Positions 41,352 through 51,701 of a stretch of 64,000 bases of DNA are shown in pieces. The stretch is from assembly GCF_003026215.1 (NCBI RefSeq), contig NZ_PYOC01000006.1, positions 214,891-278,890 on the forward strand, read 5' to 3'. Within the stretch, counting starts at the first letter, position 1. Every line of letters begins with the position of its first letter. The notes beneath the pieces are model-generated. The model made no database searches. It was not told the origin of the DNA and worked only from the letters and a program-made list of their open reading frames with translations. This DNA comes from Photobacterium indicum. Lineage in GTDB: Bacteria; Pseudomonadota; Gammaproteobacteria; Enterobacterales; Vibrionaceae. A program made the translations under genes and the position numbers.

Positions 41352-41723
41352 ATGATCCAAATGCAAAGTACGCTTGACGCAGCCGATAACTCCGGCGCTC
41401 GTCGCGTAATGTGTATTAAGGTTCTGGGTGGTTCTCACCGCCGTTACGCACACATCGGTGATATCATCAAGATTACTGTGAAAGAAGCAATTCCTCGCGG
41501 TAAAGTTAAGAAAGGTGATGTTCTGAAGGCGGTGGTTGTACGCACCCGTAAAGGCGTTCGTCGCCAAGACGGCTCTGTCATTCGCTTCGACCGTAATGCT
41601 TGCGTATTATTGAACGATACTACAGAGCAACCGATCGGTACTCGTATTTTTGGCCCAGTGACACGTGAACTTCGTAATACGAAATTCATGAAAATCGTAT
41701 CACTAGCGCCTGAAGTACTGTAA
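41352..41723 (+). CDS. rplN: 50S ribosomal protein L14
   Basis: A 123-residue protein of the intersubunit face ([28 protein letters not shown]). First gene of the spc operon. Confidence 0.98.
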   Translation: MIQMQSTLDAADNSGARRVMCIKVLGGSHRRYAHIGDIIKITVKEAIPRGKVKKGDVLKAVVVRTRKGVRRQDGSVIRFDRNACVLLNDTTEQPIGTRIFGPVTRELRNTKFMKIVSLAPEVL

Positions 41724-41734
41724 GGAGTAACAAA

Positions 41735-42049
41735 ATGGCAGCTAAGATCCGTCGCAACGACGAAGTTATCGTTCTTACCGGTAAAGATAAAGGTAAGAAA
41801 GGTAAAATAACTAAGGTTCTAGCAACCGGTAAAGTTATCGTTGAAGGTATTAACCTTGTGAAAAAACACCAGAAGCCTGTACCGGCAATGGGTGTACAAG
41901 GTGGCATCGTTGAACAAGAAGCAGCTATTGATGCTTCTAACGTTGCAATCTTCAATGCTGAAACCGGCAAAGCAGACCGTGTAGGCTTTCGATTTGAAGA
42001 CGACAAAAAAGTTCGTTTCTTTAAATCTAATGGCTTAACTATTAAGTAA
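41735..42049 (+). CDS. rplX: 50S ribosomal protein L24
   Basis: A 104-residue assembly-initiator protein with an N-terminal KOW motif ([17 protein letters not shown]). 11 bases after rplN. Confidence 0.98.
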   Translation: MAAKIRRNDEVIVLTGKDKGKKGKITKVLATGKVIVEGINLVKKHQKPVPAMGVQGGIVEQEAAIDASNVAIFNAETGKADRVGFRFEDDKKVRFFKSNGLTIK

Positions 42050-42066
42050 TTTTGGAGTAGTACACT

Positions 42067-42606
42067 ATGGCGAAACTGCATGATTACTACAAAGAGACTG
42101 TTGTAAAAGAGCTTGCTGAAAAGTTCGAATACAAGAGTATCATGCAAGTCCCAAGGATCGAAAAAATCACACTTAACATGGGTGTGGGTGAAGCGATCAA
42201 CGACAAAAAGCTATTAGAAAATGCTGCTGCTGACATGACTGCTATTGCAGGTCAGAAGCCGCTAATTACTAAAGCTCGTAAGTCTGTTGCTGGTTTTAAG
42301 ATCCGTGAGGGCTACCCGATTGGCTGTAAAGTAACCCTACGTGGCGAACGTATGTGGGATTTCTTTGAACGTCTAATTTCAATTGCTGTTCCTCGTATTC
42401 GAGATTTTCGTGGTCTAAACCCGAATTCTTTCGATGGTCGTGGTAACTACAGCATGGGCGTTCGTGAGCAGATCATCTTCCCAGAAATCGACTACGACAA
42501 AGTAGATCGAGTGCGTGGTCTTGATATTACTATCACTACTTCTGCTGCTTCTGATGAAGAGTCAAAAGCTCTGTTATCTGCTTTTAACTTCCCATTCCGT
42601 AAGTAA
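42067..42606 (+). CDS. rplE: 50S ribosomal protein L5
   Basis: A 179-residue protein binding 5S rRNA and contacting P-site tRNA ([31 protein letters not shown]). In E. coli, S8 represses the spc operon at the start of this cistron. Confidence 0.98.
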   Translation: MAKLHDYYKETVVKELAEKFEYKSIMQVPRIEKITLNMGVGEAINDKKLLENAAADMTAIAGQKPLITKARKSVAGFKIREGYPIGCKVTLRGERMWDFFERLISIAVPRIRDFRGLNPNSFDGRGNYSMGVREQIIFPEIDYDKVDRVRGLDITITTSAASDEESKALLSAFNFPFRK

Positions 42607-42621
42607 AAGTAAGGGTTACAT

Positions 42622-42927
42622 ATGGCTAAAGAATCAATGAAGGCACGCGAAGCTAAACGTGCCAAGCTAGTAGCTAAGTTCGCTGAAAAGCGTGCATCGC
42701 TAAAAGTTATTATTAGTGACGTGAATGCGTCTGAAGAAGACCGCTGGAACGCAGTGCTTAAGCTTCAGTCTCTACCACGTGATTCTAGTTCATCTCGTCA
42801 GCGTAATCGCTGTAACCAGACTGGACGTCCACACGGTTACTTACGTAAGTTCGGCTTAAGCCGTATCAAGGTTCGTGAAACTTGCATGAAAGGCGAGATT
42901 CCGGGTCTACGTAAAGCCAGCTGGTAA
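42622..42927 (+). CDS. rpsN: 30S ribosomal protein S14, zinc-free long form
   Basis: A 101-residue protein. It is the long form without the CXXC zinc ribbon ([21 protein letters not shown]), as in enterics. In standard place between rplE and rpsH. Confidence 0.97.
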   Translation: MAKESMKAREAKRAKLVAKFAEKRASLKVIISDVNASEEDRWNAVLKLQSLPRDSSSSRQRNRCNQTGRPHGYLRKFGLSRIKVRETCMKGEIPGLRKASW

Positions 42928-42961
42928 TTAGTTACCAATTTAGAATCACGGAGTATTGACT

Positions 42962-43354
42962 ATGAGCATGCAAGATCCGATTTCGGATATGCTGACCCGT
43001 CTTCGTAACGGTCAAACAGCAAAGAAAGTTGCTGTTAAAATGCCATCTTCTAAGCAAAAAGTTGCAATTGCGGCTCTTTTGAAAGAAGAAGGTTTTGTGG
43101 CTGAATTCACTGTTACAGGTGAAGTTAAGCCAGAGCTAGAAGTTACTCTTAAGTACTTCGAAGCTAACCCAGTTATCGAGCAAATCCAACGTGTTTCACG
43201 TCCTGGCCTACGCATCTACAAGAAAAAAGATGCGCTACCGTCAGTGATGGGTGGCCTTGGTATTGCTGTTGTATCCACTTCCAAGGGTCTTATGACCGAC
43301 CGCGCTGCTCGCAAAGCGGGTCTTGGCGGTGAGATTATCTGCTACGTAGCATAA
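42962..43354 (+). CDS. rpsH: 30S ribosomal protein S8
   Basis: A 130-residue central-domain assembly protein and spc operon repressor in E. coli. Start at the ATG at 42962 ([18 protein letters not shown]); the in-frame TTG at 42956 is rejected. Ends with GGEIICYVA. Confidence 0.98.
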   Translation: MSMQDPISDMLTRLRNGQTAKKVAVKMPSSKQKVAIAALLKEEGFVAEFTVTGEVKPELEVTLKYFEANPVIEQIQRVSRPGLRIYKKKDALPSVMGGLGIAVVSTSKGLMTDRAARKAGLGGEIICYVA

Positions 43355-43366
43355 TAGGAGTAGGAC

Positions 43367-43900
43367 ATGTCTCGTGTTGCAAAAGCACCTGTAGTACTTC
43401 TTGCTGGCGTAGAAGTTAAACTCAACGGTCAGGAAATTACTGTTAAAGGTCCTAAGGGCGAATTAGCTCTTGTTGCCAATAACGCAGTAGTTTTAACTCA
43501 GGAAGAAAACACCATCACATTTGGTCCACGCGAAGGCTTTGATAAAGCTTGGGCACAAGCAGGTACTGCTCGTGCATTAGTGAACAACATGGTTGTTGGT
43601 GTTACTGAAGGCTTTACTAAGAAGCTAACCCTTAAAGGCGTAGGTTACCGTGCAAATGTTGCTGGTAATACTGTTAACCTTACTTTGGGCTTCTCGCACC
43701 CAGTAGCGCATGAATTGCCAACTGGTGTTAAAGCTGAATGTCCAACACAAACTGAAATCGTACTTACGGGTACTGATAAGCAGGTAATTGGACAGGTAGC
43801 GGCGGATATTCGCGCTTACCGTAGCCCTGAACCTTATAAAGGTAAAGGTGTTCGTTACGCCGACGAAGTCGTGCGTACTAAAGAAGCTAAGAAGAAGTAA
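43367..43900 (+). CDS. rplF: 50S ribosomal protein L6
   Basis: A 177-residue protein near the factor-binding site, with duplicated domains and the C-terminal [16 protein letters not shown] signature. 12 bases after rpsH. Confidence 0.98.
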   Translation: MSRVAKAPVVLLAGVEVKLNGQEITVKGPKGELALVANNAVVLTQEENTITFGPREGFDKAWAQAGTARALVNNMVVGVTEGFTKKLTLKGVGYRANVAGNTVNLTLGFSHPVAHELPTGVKAECPTQTEIVLTGTDKQVIGQVAADIRAYRSPEPYKGKGVRYADEVVRTKEAKKK

Positions 43901-43909
43901 GGTAACACT

Positions 43910-44263
43910 ATGGATAAGAAAGCATCTCGTATCCGTCGTGCGACCCGAGCACGTCGTAAGATTGCTGAACTGGGCGCAACTCGCCTAGTAATACACCGTA
44001 CTCCACGTCATGTGTATGCTCAGGTAATTGCACCGAACGGCTCTGAGGTTATCGCTGCCGCTTCTACCCTAGATAAAGTGATCCGTGAGTCAATTGCGAA
44101 CACCGGTAACAAAGACGCTGCTGCAGCTGTAGGTAAAGCTATTGCTGAGCGCGCGATTGAAAAAGGCATTTCTAATGTTGCTTTCGATCGTTCTGGTTTC
44201 CAATACCACGGCCGTGTAGCTGCTCTAGCAGAAGCTGCTCGTGAAGCTGGACTGAAATTCTAA
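43910..44263 (+). CDS. rplR: 50S ribosomal protein L18
   Basis: A 117-residue 5S rRNA-binding protein ([42 protein letters not shown]). Confidence 0.98.
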   Translation: MDKKASRIRRATRARRKIAELGATRLVIHRTPRHVYAQVIAPNGSEVIAAASTLDKVIRESIANTGNKDAAAAVGKAIAERAIEKGISNVAFDRSGFQYHGRVAALAEAAREAGLKF

Positions 44264-44276
44264 GGTAGGCGGAAAG

Positions 44277-44774
44277 ATGGCTAACGAAAAGACTCAATCA
44301 GATTTGAATGAAAAGCTAATCGCTGTTAACCGTGTTTCAAAAACGGTTAAAGGTGGTCGTATTTTCAGTTTTACTGCACTAACAGTAGTTGGTGACGGTA
44401 ACGGTCGCATCGGTTTTGGTTACGGTAAGGCACGTGAAGTTCCTGCTGCAATCCAGAAATCAATGGAAAAAGCACGTCGTAACATGATTACAGTTGCGCT
44501 AAACGACGGTACTCTACACCACGCTGTTAAAGGTCGCCACACTGGTTCTAAAGTGTACATGCAACCTGCTTCAGAAGGTACTGGTATCATCGCCGGTGGT
44601 GCAATGCGTGCAGTGCTAGAAGTTGCGGGTATCCGTAACGTACTAGCTAAAGCATACGGTTCTACTAACCCAATCAACGTTGTTCGCGCAACAATTGATG
44701 GTTTAGGCGGAATGAACTCTCCAGAAATGATCGCTGCAAAGCGTGGCCTTTCTGTTAAAGAAATTCTGGGGTGA
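44277..44774 (+). CDS. rpsE: 30S ribosomal protein S5
   Basis: A 165-residue protein with an N-terminal double-stranded RNA-binding domain; accuracy and mRNA helicase role. The spectinomycin-related loop ([16 protein letters not shown]) is wild-type in appearance. Ends five bases before rpmD. Confidence 0.98.
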   Translation: MANEKTQSDLNEKLIAVNRVSKTVKGGRIFSFTALTVVGDGNGRIGFGYGKAREVPAAIQKSMEKARRNMITVALNDGTLHHAVKGRHTGSKVYMQPASEGTGIIAGGAMRAVLEVAGIRNVLAKAYGSTNPINVVRATIDGLGGMNSPEMIAAKRGLSVKEILG

Positions 44775-44779
44775 TCGAC

Positions 44780-44959
44780 ATGGCAAATACTATTAAAGTA
44801 ACACAAACAAAGAGCTCTATCGGTCGTTTACCGAAGCATGTAGCTTGTTTGCGTGGTCTAGGCCTTCGCCGTATCAACCACACTGTTGAGCTTGAAGATA
44901 CTGCCTGCGTACGCGGCATGATCAATAAAGTTCACTACATGGTTAAAATTGAGGAGTAA
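44780..44959 (+). CDS. rpmD: 50S ribosomal protein L30
   Basis: A 59-residue protein from the ATG at 44780 ([16 protein letters not shown]); the frame opens upstream inside rpsE but that part is not L30. Confidence 0.97.
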   Translation: MANTIKVTQTKSSIGRLPKHVACLRGLGLRRINHTVELEDTACVRGMINKVHYMVKIEE

Positions 44960-44964
44960 TCAGT

Positions 44965-45399
44965 ATGCGTTTGAATACTCTATCACCGGCTCCGGGTTCT
45001 AAGCCTTCTGCGAAGCGCGTAGGCCGTGGTATCGGTTCTGGTCTGGGTAAAACTTGTGGCCGTGGTCACAAAGGTCAGAAATCACGTTCTGGTGGTTCTG
45101 TCCGTCCAGGCTTCGAAGGCGGTCAAATGCCTTTGAAACAGCGTCTACCAAAATTCGGTTTTACTTCTCGTAAGAGCTTGGTAACAGCTGAAGTTCGTCT
45201 AGGCGAACTGGCGAAAGTCGATGGTGACGTGATTGATCTAGCTACACTGAAAACAGCAAACCTTATCACTAAAGACATCAAGTTTGTAAAAGTTGTCCTT
45301 TCTGGTGAGATCGCTCGCTCAGTAACAGTTAACGGTCTTCGCGTGACTAAAGGCGCTAAAGCTGCAATCGAAGCTGCCGGCGGTAAAATCGAGGAATAA
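44965..45399 (+). CDS. rplO: 50S ribosomal protein L15
   Basis: A 144-residue assembly protein with the Gly/Arg-rich N-terminal extension ([19 protein letters not shown]). Directly before secY. Confidence 0.98.
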   Translation: MRLNTLSPAPGSKPSAKRVGRGIGSGLGKTCGRGHKGQKSRSGGSVRPGFEGGQMPLKQRLPKFGFTSRKSLVTAEVRLGELAKVDGDVIDLATLKTANLITKDIKFVKVVLSGEIARSVTVNGLRVTKGAKAAIEAAGGKIEE

Positions 45400-45421
45400 T
45401 TAACTCGAGGATGAGGTACAG

Positions 45422-46738
45422 ATGGCTAAACAACCAGGAAAAGATTTTCGTAGTGCACAAGGTGGCCTAGCAGAGCTTAAGACACGCCTTCTATTCGTAT
45501 TAGGTGCGATCTTAATTTTCCGAGCAGGTTCTTTTGTGCCTATCCCTGGTATTGACGCTGCTGTACTTGCCGATTTGTTCGAACAGCAAAAAGGTACCGT
45601 TATTGAACTGTTTAACATGTTCTCTGGCGGTGCACTCGAGCGTGCTTCTATCTTAGCACTAGGTATCATGCCGTATATTTCGGCATCGATTATCGTACAG
45701 TTGCTAACGGTAGTTCATCCGGCATTAGCCGAGTTGAAGAAAGAAGGTGAATCTGGTCGTCGTAAGATTAGCCAGTACACCCGATACGGCACGCTTGTTT
45801 TGGCAACTTTCCAAGCAATTGGTATTGCTACAGGGTTACCAAGTATGATTCCTGGTCTGGTAATTAATCCAGGCCTTGGTTTCTACTTTGTTGCGGTTGT
45901 TAGTTTGATCACTGGTACCATGTTTTTAATGTGGTTAGGTGAGCAAATTACTGAGCGTGGTATCGGTAACGGTATATCAGTGATTATTTTCACTGGTATT
46001 GTAGCCGGTTTGCCACCAGCTATCGGACAAACTGTTGAGCAAGCACGTCAAGGTGAATTGCACGTACTTCTTCTACTGTTAATTGCGGTTATATCTTTCG
46101 CTGTAATATATTTTGTAGTGTTTATGGAGCGTGGTCAGCGTCGTATCGTCGTTAACTATGCCAAGCGCCAACAAGGCCGTCGTGTCTTCGCAGCGCAAAG
46201 CACTCATTTGCCATTGAAAATTAATATGGCAGGTGTAATTCCAGCGATTTTTGCATCAAGCATTATTCTGTTTCCAGGCACGCTGGCTCAGTGGTTTGGA
46301 CAGAACGAGAACCTTGGTTGGTTAAGCGATATTTCGCTTGCTCTTAGCCCAGGTCAACCGCTTTATGTAATGCTTTATGCAGCTGCGATTATTTTCTTCT
46401 GTTTCTTCTATACCGCGTTGGTGTTTAACCCTCGCGAGACAGCTGATAACTTGAAGAAGTCTGGTGCATTCGTACCTGGTATTCGTCCGGGCGAACAGAC
46501 TGCGAAATATATTGATAAAGTTATGACACGCTTAACCTTAGCGGGTGCGATGTATATTACCTTTATCTGTCTGATCCCCGAGTTTATGATGATTGCATGG
46601 AATGTACGCTTTTATTTTGGCGGTACATCACTACTAATCGTAGTTGTAGTTATTATGGATTTCATGGCTCAAGTTCAGACACACATGATGTCTCAACAAT
46701 ATGAGTCTGTTTTGAAAAAGGCTAACCTCAAAGGCTAA
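45422..46738 (+). CDS. secY: Protein translocase subunit SecY
   Basis: A 438-residue channel subunit of the SecYEG translocon with ten transmembrane helices. The cytosolic loops needed for ribosome and SecA contact are visible ([43 protein letters not shown]). Penultimate gene of the spc operon. Confidence 0.98.
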   Translation: MAKQPGKDFRSAQGGLAELKTRLLFVLGAILIFRAGSFVPIPGIDAAVLADLFEQQKGTVIELFNMFSGGALERASILALGIMPYISASIIVQLLTVVHPALAELKKEGESGRRKISQYTRYGTLVLATFQAIGIATGLPSMIPGLVINPGLGFYFVAVVSLITGTMFLMWLGEQITERGIGNGISVIIFTGIVAGLPPAIGQTVEQARQGELHVLLLLLIAVISFAVIYFVVFMERGQRRIVVNYAKRQQGRRVFAAQSTHLPLKINMAGVIPAIFASSIILFPGTLAQWFGQNENLGWLSDISLALSPGQPLYVMLYAAAIIFFCFFYTALVFNPRETADNLKKSGAFVPGIRPGEQTAKYIDKVMTRLTLAGAMYITFICLIPEFMMIAWNVRFYFGGTSLLIVVVVIMDFMAQVQTHMMSQQYESVLKKANLKG

Positions 46739-46774
46739 GTCCTTGATGTTAGATAACCTTTACGGAGTTTAGCA

Positions 46775-46888
46775 ATGAAAGTTCGTGCTTCCGTTAAGAA
46801 AATCTGCCGTAACTGTAAAGTTATTAAGCGCAACGGTGTTGTGCGTATAATTTGCATTGAGCCGAAGCATAAGCAACGCCAAGGCTAA
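46775..46888 (+). CDS. rpmJ: 50S ribosomal protein L36
   Basis: A 37-residue protein ([20 protein letters not shown]...), starting at the ATG at 46775 after CGGAG. The zinc ligands C11, C14, C27 and H32 are all present, so this is the zinc-binding form. Last gene of the spc operon. Confidence 0.96.
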   Translation: MKVRASVKKICRNCKVIKRNGVVRIICIEPKHKQRQG

Positions 46889-46920
46889 TTAGCAGAAATA
46901 TTTCTTGCAAATTGAAGGTA

Positions 46921-46941
46921 GGTTGGCTAAATTAGCCAACC
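46921..46941 (+). terminator. Perfect hairpin after rpmJ
   Basis: GGTTGGCTAA, one base, TTAGCCAACC: a perfect ten-base stem followed by AATCTTTTG. The broken T-run suggests a weak terminator or attenuator between the spc and alpha operons. Confidence 0.65.
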
Positions 46942-46970
46942 AATCTTTTGTGTGTGCAAAGAATTGTACC

Positions 46971-47032
46971 ACCACTGCGTATCCTAAACGGGCTCTGCAG
47001 TGGTTATTCTTGTAAAGTACTAGGAGTGAATA
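46971..47032 (+). promoter_or_regulatory. Candidate S4-binding leader of the alpha operon
   Basis: ACCACTGC (46971-46978) pairs perfectly with GCAGTGGT (46997-47004), ending 28 bases before the rpsM start. In E. coli S4 binds a pseudoknot in this leader and blocks rpsM translation. The stem is seen; the pseudoknot and S4 role are inferred by position. Confidence 0.5.
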
Positions 47033-47389
47033 GTGGCCCGTATTGCAGGCATTAACATTCCTGATCAAAAACATTCTGTTATCGCGCTTACCGCGATTTA
47101 CGGAATCGGTAAAACTCGTTCTAAGGCTGTTTTAGCTGAAGCGGGTATTGCTGAAAGTGTTAAGATCAGTGAATTATCTGAAGAGCAGATCGATCTACTG
47201 CGTGATGGTGTAGCTAAATACACTGTAGAAGGTGATCTACGTCGTGAAGTTTCTATGAACATCAAGCGTCTTATGGACCTTGGTTGTTACCGTGGAATCC
47301 GTCACCGTCGCAGTCTACCTCTACGTGGACAGCGTACTAAAACCAACGCACGTACCCGTAAAGGTCCGCGCAAGCCGATCAAAAGATAG
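47033..47389 (+). CDS. rpsM: 30S ribosomal protein S13
   Basis: A 118-residue protein of the 30S head with a GTG start preceded by AGGAG. It contacts S19 and the P-site tRNA through its basic C-terminal tail ([16 protein letters not shown]). First gene of the alpha operon. Confidence 0.98.
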   Translation: MARIAGINIPDQKHSVIALTAIYGIGKTRSKAVLAEAGIAESVKISELSEEQIDLLRDGVAKYTVEGDLRREVSMNIKRLMDLGCYRGIRHRRSLPLRGQRTKTNARTRKGPRKPIKR

Positions 47390-47402
47390 TCGGATAAGGT
47401 AG

Positions 47403-47798
<396 letters not shown>

Positions 47799-47825
47799 CG
47801 TTCCTAGGAATATTGGAGAAAGAAC

Positions 47826-48446
47826 ATGGCAAGATATTTGGGTCCTAAGCTGAAGCTTAGCCGTCGCGAAGGCACTGATTTATTCCTTAAATCAGGCGTA
47901 CGTGCGATTGATACCAAGTGTAAAATTGATAACGCGCCGGGCCAACATGGTGCTCGACGTGGTCGTCTGTCTGACTACGGTGTTCAGCTTCGTGAGAAGC
48001 AGAAAGTTCGTCGTACATATGGCGTATTAGAAAAACAATTCCGTAACTACTATAAAGAAGCTGCTCGCCTTAAAGGCAACACAGGTGAAAACCTGCTTCA
48101 GCTTCTTGAAGGTCGTTTAGATAACGTAGTTTACCGTATGGGTTTTGGTTCTACACGAGCTGAATCACGTCAACTGGTAAGCCACAAAGCGATTCTAGTT
48201 AACGGTACAGTCGTAAACGTTCCTTCTTTCAAGGTAGCGGCAAACGACGTTGTTAGCATTCGTGAGAAAGCTAAGAACCAAGCACGCATTAAAGCAGCTC
48301 TTGAAGTTGCTACACAGCGTGAACTACCGACTTGGGTCGAAGTAGATAACAGCAAACTAGAAGGTACTTTCAAGCGCCTTCCAGAACGTTCTGATTTGTC
48401 TGCCGACATCAACGAACACTTGATCGTCGAGCTTTACTCTAAGTAA
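47826..48446 (+). CDS. rpsD: 30S ribosomal protein S4
   Basis: A 206-residue 16S rRNA primary binder with an S4 RNA-binding domain ([20 protein letters not shown]) and translational repressor of the alpha operon in E. coli. Also part of the mRNA helicase and antitermination of rrn transcription. Confidence 0.98.
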
Positions 48447-48469
48447 AGCTATAGTTAAGAGAGGACACA

Positions 48470-49459
48470 ATGCAGGGTTCTGTAACAGAATTTCTTAAGC
48501 CGCGTCTTGTTGATATTGAACAAGTTAGCACGACGCACGCAAAAGTAACTCTAGAGCCACTAGAGCGTGGTTTTGGCCACACGCTAGGAAACGCTCTTCG
48601 TCGTATTTTATTATCTTCAATGCCAGGTTGTGCTGTAACTGAAGTAGAAATCGATGGTGTGTTACATGAGTACAGCACCAAAGAGGGAGTTCAAGAAGAT
48701 ATTCTCGAGATCCTTTTAAACCTTAAAGGTCTAGCCGTTAAGGTTGAGGGTAAAGATGAAGTTATTCTTACTCTGAACAAGTCTGGTGCAGGCCCTGTTG
48801 TTGCAGGTGACATCACCCATGATGGTGATGTTGAGATTGCGAACCCAGAGCACGTAATCTGCCACCTTACTGATGACCATGCTGAAATTAGCATGCGCAT
48901 CAAGGTAGAACGTGGTCGTGGCTATGTACCAGCATCAGCTCGTATTCACACTGAAGAAGATGAGCGTCCAATTGGTCGTCTGTTAGTTGATGCAACTTAC
49001 AGCCCAGTTGACCGTATTGCTTACGCTGTAGAGGCAGCTCGCGTTGAACAACGTACTGACCTTGATAAGCTAGTAATCGATATGGAGACAAACGGTACAC
49101 TTGATCCTGAGGAAGCTATCCGTCGTGCAGCAACTATTCTTGCTGAGCAACTGGATGCATTTGTAGATCTTCGTGATGTACGAGTTCCTGAAGAGAAAGA
49201 AGAGAAGCCAGAGTTCGATCCGATCCTACTGCGTCCTGTAGACGATCTTGAACTAACTGTTCGCTCTGCTAACTGTTTGAAAGCAGAAGCGATCCATTAC
49301 ATCGGTGATCTCGTTCAGCGTACTGAGGTAGAGCTTCTTAAGACTCCAAACCTTGGTAAGAAGTCTTTGACAGAAATCAAAGATGTGTTGGCATCACGTG
49401 GTCTTTCTCTAGGCATGCGCTTAGAAAACTGGCCGCCAGCATCAATCGCTGAAGATTAA
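48470..49459 (+). CDS. rpoA: RNA polymerase alpha subunit
   Basis: A 329-residue subunit. The N-terminal dimerisation/assembly domain ([21 protein letters not shown]) and the C-terminal DNA- and activator-binding domain ([25 protein letters not shown]) are both intact, joined by an acidic linker near 233-247. The CTD is the part that CRP and UP elements contact, so it connects to the crp site and rrn promoter in this window. Confidence 0.98.
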   Translation: MQGSVTEFLKPRLVDIEQVSTTHAKVTLEPLERGFGHTLGNALRRILLSSMPGCAVTEVEIDGVLHEYSTKEGVQEDILEILLNLKGLAVKVEGKDEVILTLNKSGAGPVVAGDITHDGDVEIANPEHVICHLTDDHAEISMRIKVERGRGYVPASARIHTEEDERPIGRLLVDATYSPVDRIAYAVEAARVEQRTDLDKLVIDMETNGTLDPEEAIRRAATILAEQLDAFVDLRDVRVPEEKEEKPEFDPILLRPVDDLELTVRSANCLKAEAIHYIGDLVQRTEVELLKTPNLGKKSLTEIKDVLASRGLSLGMRLENWPPASIAED

Positions 49460-49492
49460 TAGTTACTGATATCTAGTTAGAAGGATTAGGTC

Positions 49493-49876
49493 ATGCGCCA
49501 TCGTAAGAGTGGTCGTCAACTCAACCGCAACAGCAGCCATCGTAAAGCGATGTTCAGCAACATGGCTAGCTCTTTGGTAAGTCACGAAATTATCAAGACT
49601 ACTTTGCCAAAAGCAAAAGAGCTACGTCGCGTAATTGAGCCATTGATTACCCTAGCAAAGACAGACAGTGTTGCTAACCGTCGTCTTGCTTTCGCCCGCA
49701 CGCGTGATAACGCAGTGGTAGCGAAATTGTTTACTGAATTAGGTCCACGCTTTGCTAAGCGTCCAGGTGGTTACACGCGCATTATGAAATGCGGTTTCCG
49801 TACTGGCGATAAAGCCCCAATGGCTTACATCGAGCTAGTAGATCGTCCTGCTCAGGAAGCTGCTTCAGCTGAATAA
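49493..49876 (+). CDS. rplQ: 50S ribosomal protein L17
   Basis: A 127-residue protein near the tunnel exit ([41 protein letters not shown]). Last gene of the alpha operon. Confidence 0.98.
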   Translation: MRHRKSGRQLNRNSSHRKAMFSNMASSLVSHEIIKTTLPKAKELRRVIEPLITLAKTDSVANRRLAFARTRDNAVVAKLFTELGPRFAKRPGGYTRIMKCGFRTGDKAPMAYIELVDRPAQEAASAE

Positions 49877-49900
49877 GCTTTAGTTTGCTAAATTAAGAGA

Positions 49901-49930
49901 AAGCCGAGTTTAAAACTCGGCTTTTTTTTT
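49901..49930 (+). terminator. Strong terminator of the alpha operon
   Basis: Ten-base stem AAGCCGAGTT / AACTCGGCTT (49901-49923) followed by a long T-run. It marks the border between the conserved ribosomal block and the exopolysaccharide region. Confidence 0.95.
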
Positions 49931-49968
49931 GCATGTAATATTCTTCATAGCATGGAGAATAGAATTAG

Positions 49969-50949
49969 ATGATTTATTTATTTATCGACAGTTCAGGCTT
50001 TGGTGGTATAGAAAGTCACATATTGCAATTTGCTCTTCTGATTAAGCAACAAAACAGAAATGTTGAAGTTTTGTTTGTTGATCATTATCCCGATCACCCT
50101 CTCTATCAACGTCTCTGCACCAATAAAATTAAGTACCGTTTTTTATCTGATACAGCTCCGTCTTTATTCTTTAGTCTGCTTTTACCCTCTGATGTTGTTC
50201 ATGCCCATGGTTATAAAGCCTCTTTACTCTCTCGATTCTATCGACTTAGATATTCATTTCGTGCAATAACTAGTTTCCATGCGGGAGAGAAATTAAGTGG
50301 AAAACTGGCGTCTTATGAGTATTTAAATCGAATAACAAGTTTTCTGTCCTATAATTTTGCCGTCAGTTCTAGGATTAAGCGTACTGTTCCTTTTCGTTGT
50401 CATTTGCTGAATAATTTCATTATGCAATTACCGGTGTTTAAAATGCGTTCCAAACATCAGGTTCTACAAGTCGGTTTTGTTGGTCGCCTGAGTCATGAAA
50501 AGGGAATTGATCGCTTTATTGAGTTGAGTGACCTGCTTACAGGCTGCCAGTTTCATATTTTTGGCGATGGTGATGAACAATCTCAAGTCATAGCTAAAAA
50601 GAATATTCATTGGTATGGTGCAGTTGACTCTATGGATGAACATTGGTTTTTGATTGATGTGCTTGTAATTAGTTCACGGGCTGAGGGGTTACCAATGGCG
50701 GCGCTAGAAGCGATGGCACATGGTGTTCCGGTTATCGCAACAAATGTGGGTGATCTTAGTAAATTAGTTGCTAGTGATTGGATTGTTGAAGAATCGGATT
50801 GGAAAAGATTATCTATTTTAATAGACAAGTTGGATGCTTACGATAATATCGCGTGGAGAGCGCTTTCAAAAGATTCGCATGCCAAAATTATTGATAATTT
50901 CAGTGGGGAAAGTCGCTGGGAACAAATAGAAAAAGCCTATCAATTGTGA
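49969..50949 (+). CDS. Glycosyltransferase, GT4 family (rightward, facing the polysaccharide cluster)
   Basis: A 326-residue GT-B fold glycosyltransferase. The donor-binding half contains GFVGRLSHEKGIDRFIELSDLL and the EX7E-type motif in AEGLPMAALEAMAHGVPVIATNVGDL. The N-terminal acceptor half has DSSGFGGIESHILQF, including the Gly-rich loop. No membrane helix or signal peptide. GGAG lies 11 bases before the ATG. It is just past the alpha operon terminator and convergent with the leftward cluster, so it needs its own promoter; AT content is like the cluster, not the ribosomal genes. Sugar donor and acceptor are unknown. Confidence 0.85.
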   Translation: MIYLFIDSSGFGGIESHILQFALLIKQQNRNVEVLFVDHYPDHPLYQRLCTNKIKYRFLSDTAPSLFFSLLLPSDVVHAHGYKASLLSRFYRLRYSFRAITSFHAGEKLSGKLASYEYLNRITSFLSYNFAVSSRIKRTVPFRCHLLNNFIMQLPVFKMRSKHQVLQVGFVGRLSHEKGIDRFIELSDLLTGCQFHIFGDGDEQSQVIAKKNIHWYGAVDSMDEHWFLIDVLVISSRAEGLPMAALEAMAHGVPVIATNVGDLSKLVASDWIVEESDWKRLSILIDKLDAYDNIAWRALSKDSHAKIIDNFSGESRWEQIEKAYQL

Positions 50950-51005
50950 TCTCTCATCAGACTTCTCTGAAATTGCGCTTGCTGAATTTATTGCATCTAT
51001 TACAT

Positions 51006-51701
51006 CTATTGATATTTGCCTTGTAGCATTGAGTTTTGATTCAGATAGTGGGTGAGCCCTATTTTAATCTTTTTGGGAAGCCATGATGCTTTTGTGTCTA
51101 AAATTCGTAATATTTCACAGGCCAGCGATGGGTTATGTTGGTCATTCACGATACACCCTAATAAATTCACCCCTCCTTGTTTTAGCCGATCGATACTTGT
51201 AAGTACTTCACTTTCAGTTGTTTTTGCTGCTGCTATACATAAGATAGCAGCATCGCTAGCATGACAGATGTTTGCTGCTGGAAGGTTACGCCAGTTAGCC
51301 GCTGAAACAGTACCTGCATCAAAAATAATGTAGTGATAGGTTTGTTGCCAGCGCTGGATAGTATTTAACAGTGTTTGTGGTTGTCGTAGAGCCATTGTGG
51401 TTTCTTGATTTTTCGGAGGGGGAAGAATATCGAGTTGTGATGTTTTATGAATAATCGCACCCATTTCACCTGAGCCATTCGTTTCCCAGTCTGTGGCGTG
51501 ATTTCCTTGTCCTGATCCCGACAGGTCAAGATCGATCAATAAAACTTTATTGTTATCTTCAGCGCAACGTCTAGCAAGCCAATAGCACATTGTTGAACTT
51601 CCACATTGTGGGCTAGCACCAGTAAAGCTAATGACTCGCGCTTCTTGTTGATGAATTTGTTGGAATAATTGGTCATATTCTTGGCTTAGCCACGGCTTCA
51701 T
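51006..51701 (-). CDS. CpsD/MinD-like P-loop protein with a degenerate Walker A (SypD-like)
   Basis: A 231-residue protein of the fold of bacterial tyrosine kinase / MinD ATPases. The P-loop reads GASPQCGSST at 28-37, where the normally invariant Lys is Ser (codon 35, 51599-51597). The second motif, LLIDLDLSGSG, and the later YIIFDAG are present. It has no transmembrane half and no C-terminal Tyr cluster (a single Tyr next to the end), so it is unlikely to be a classical kinase. It overlaps the upstream exporter gene by four bases (ATGA), so it is co-translated with it. In the syp locus this place is held by SypD. Whether it binds ATP is uncertain. Confidence 0.75.
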   Translation of the reverse strand: MKPWLSQEYDQLFQQIHQQEARVISFTGASPQCGSSTMCYWLARRCAEDNNKVLLIDLDLSGSGQGNHATDWETNGSGEMGAIIHKTSQLDILPPPKNQETTMALRQPQTLLNTIQRWQQTYHYIIFDAGTVSAANWRNLPAANICHASDAAILCIAAAKTTESEVLTSIDRLKQGGVNLLGCIVNDQHNPSLACEILRILDTKASWLPKKIKIGLTHYLNQNSMLQGKYQ

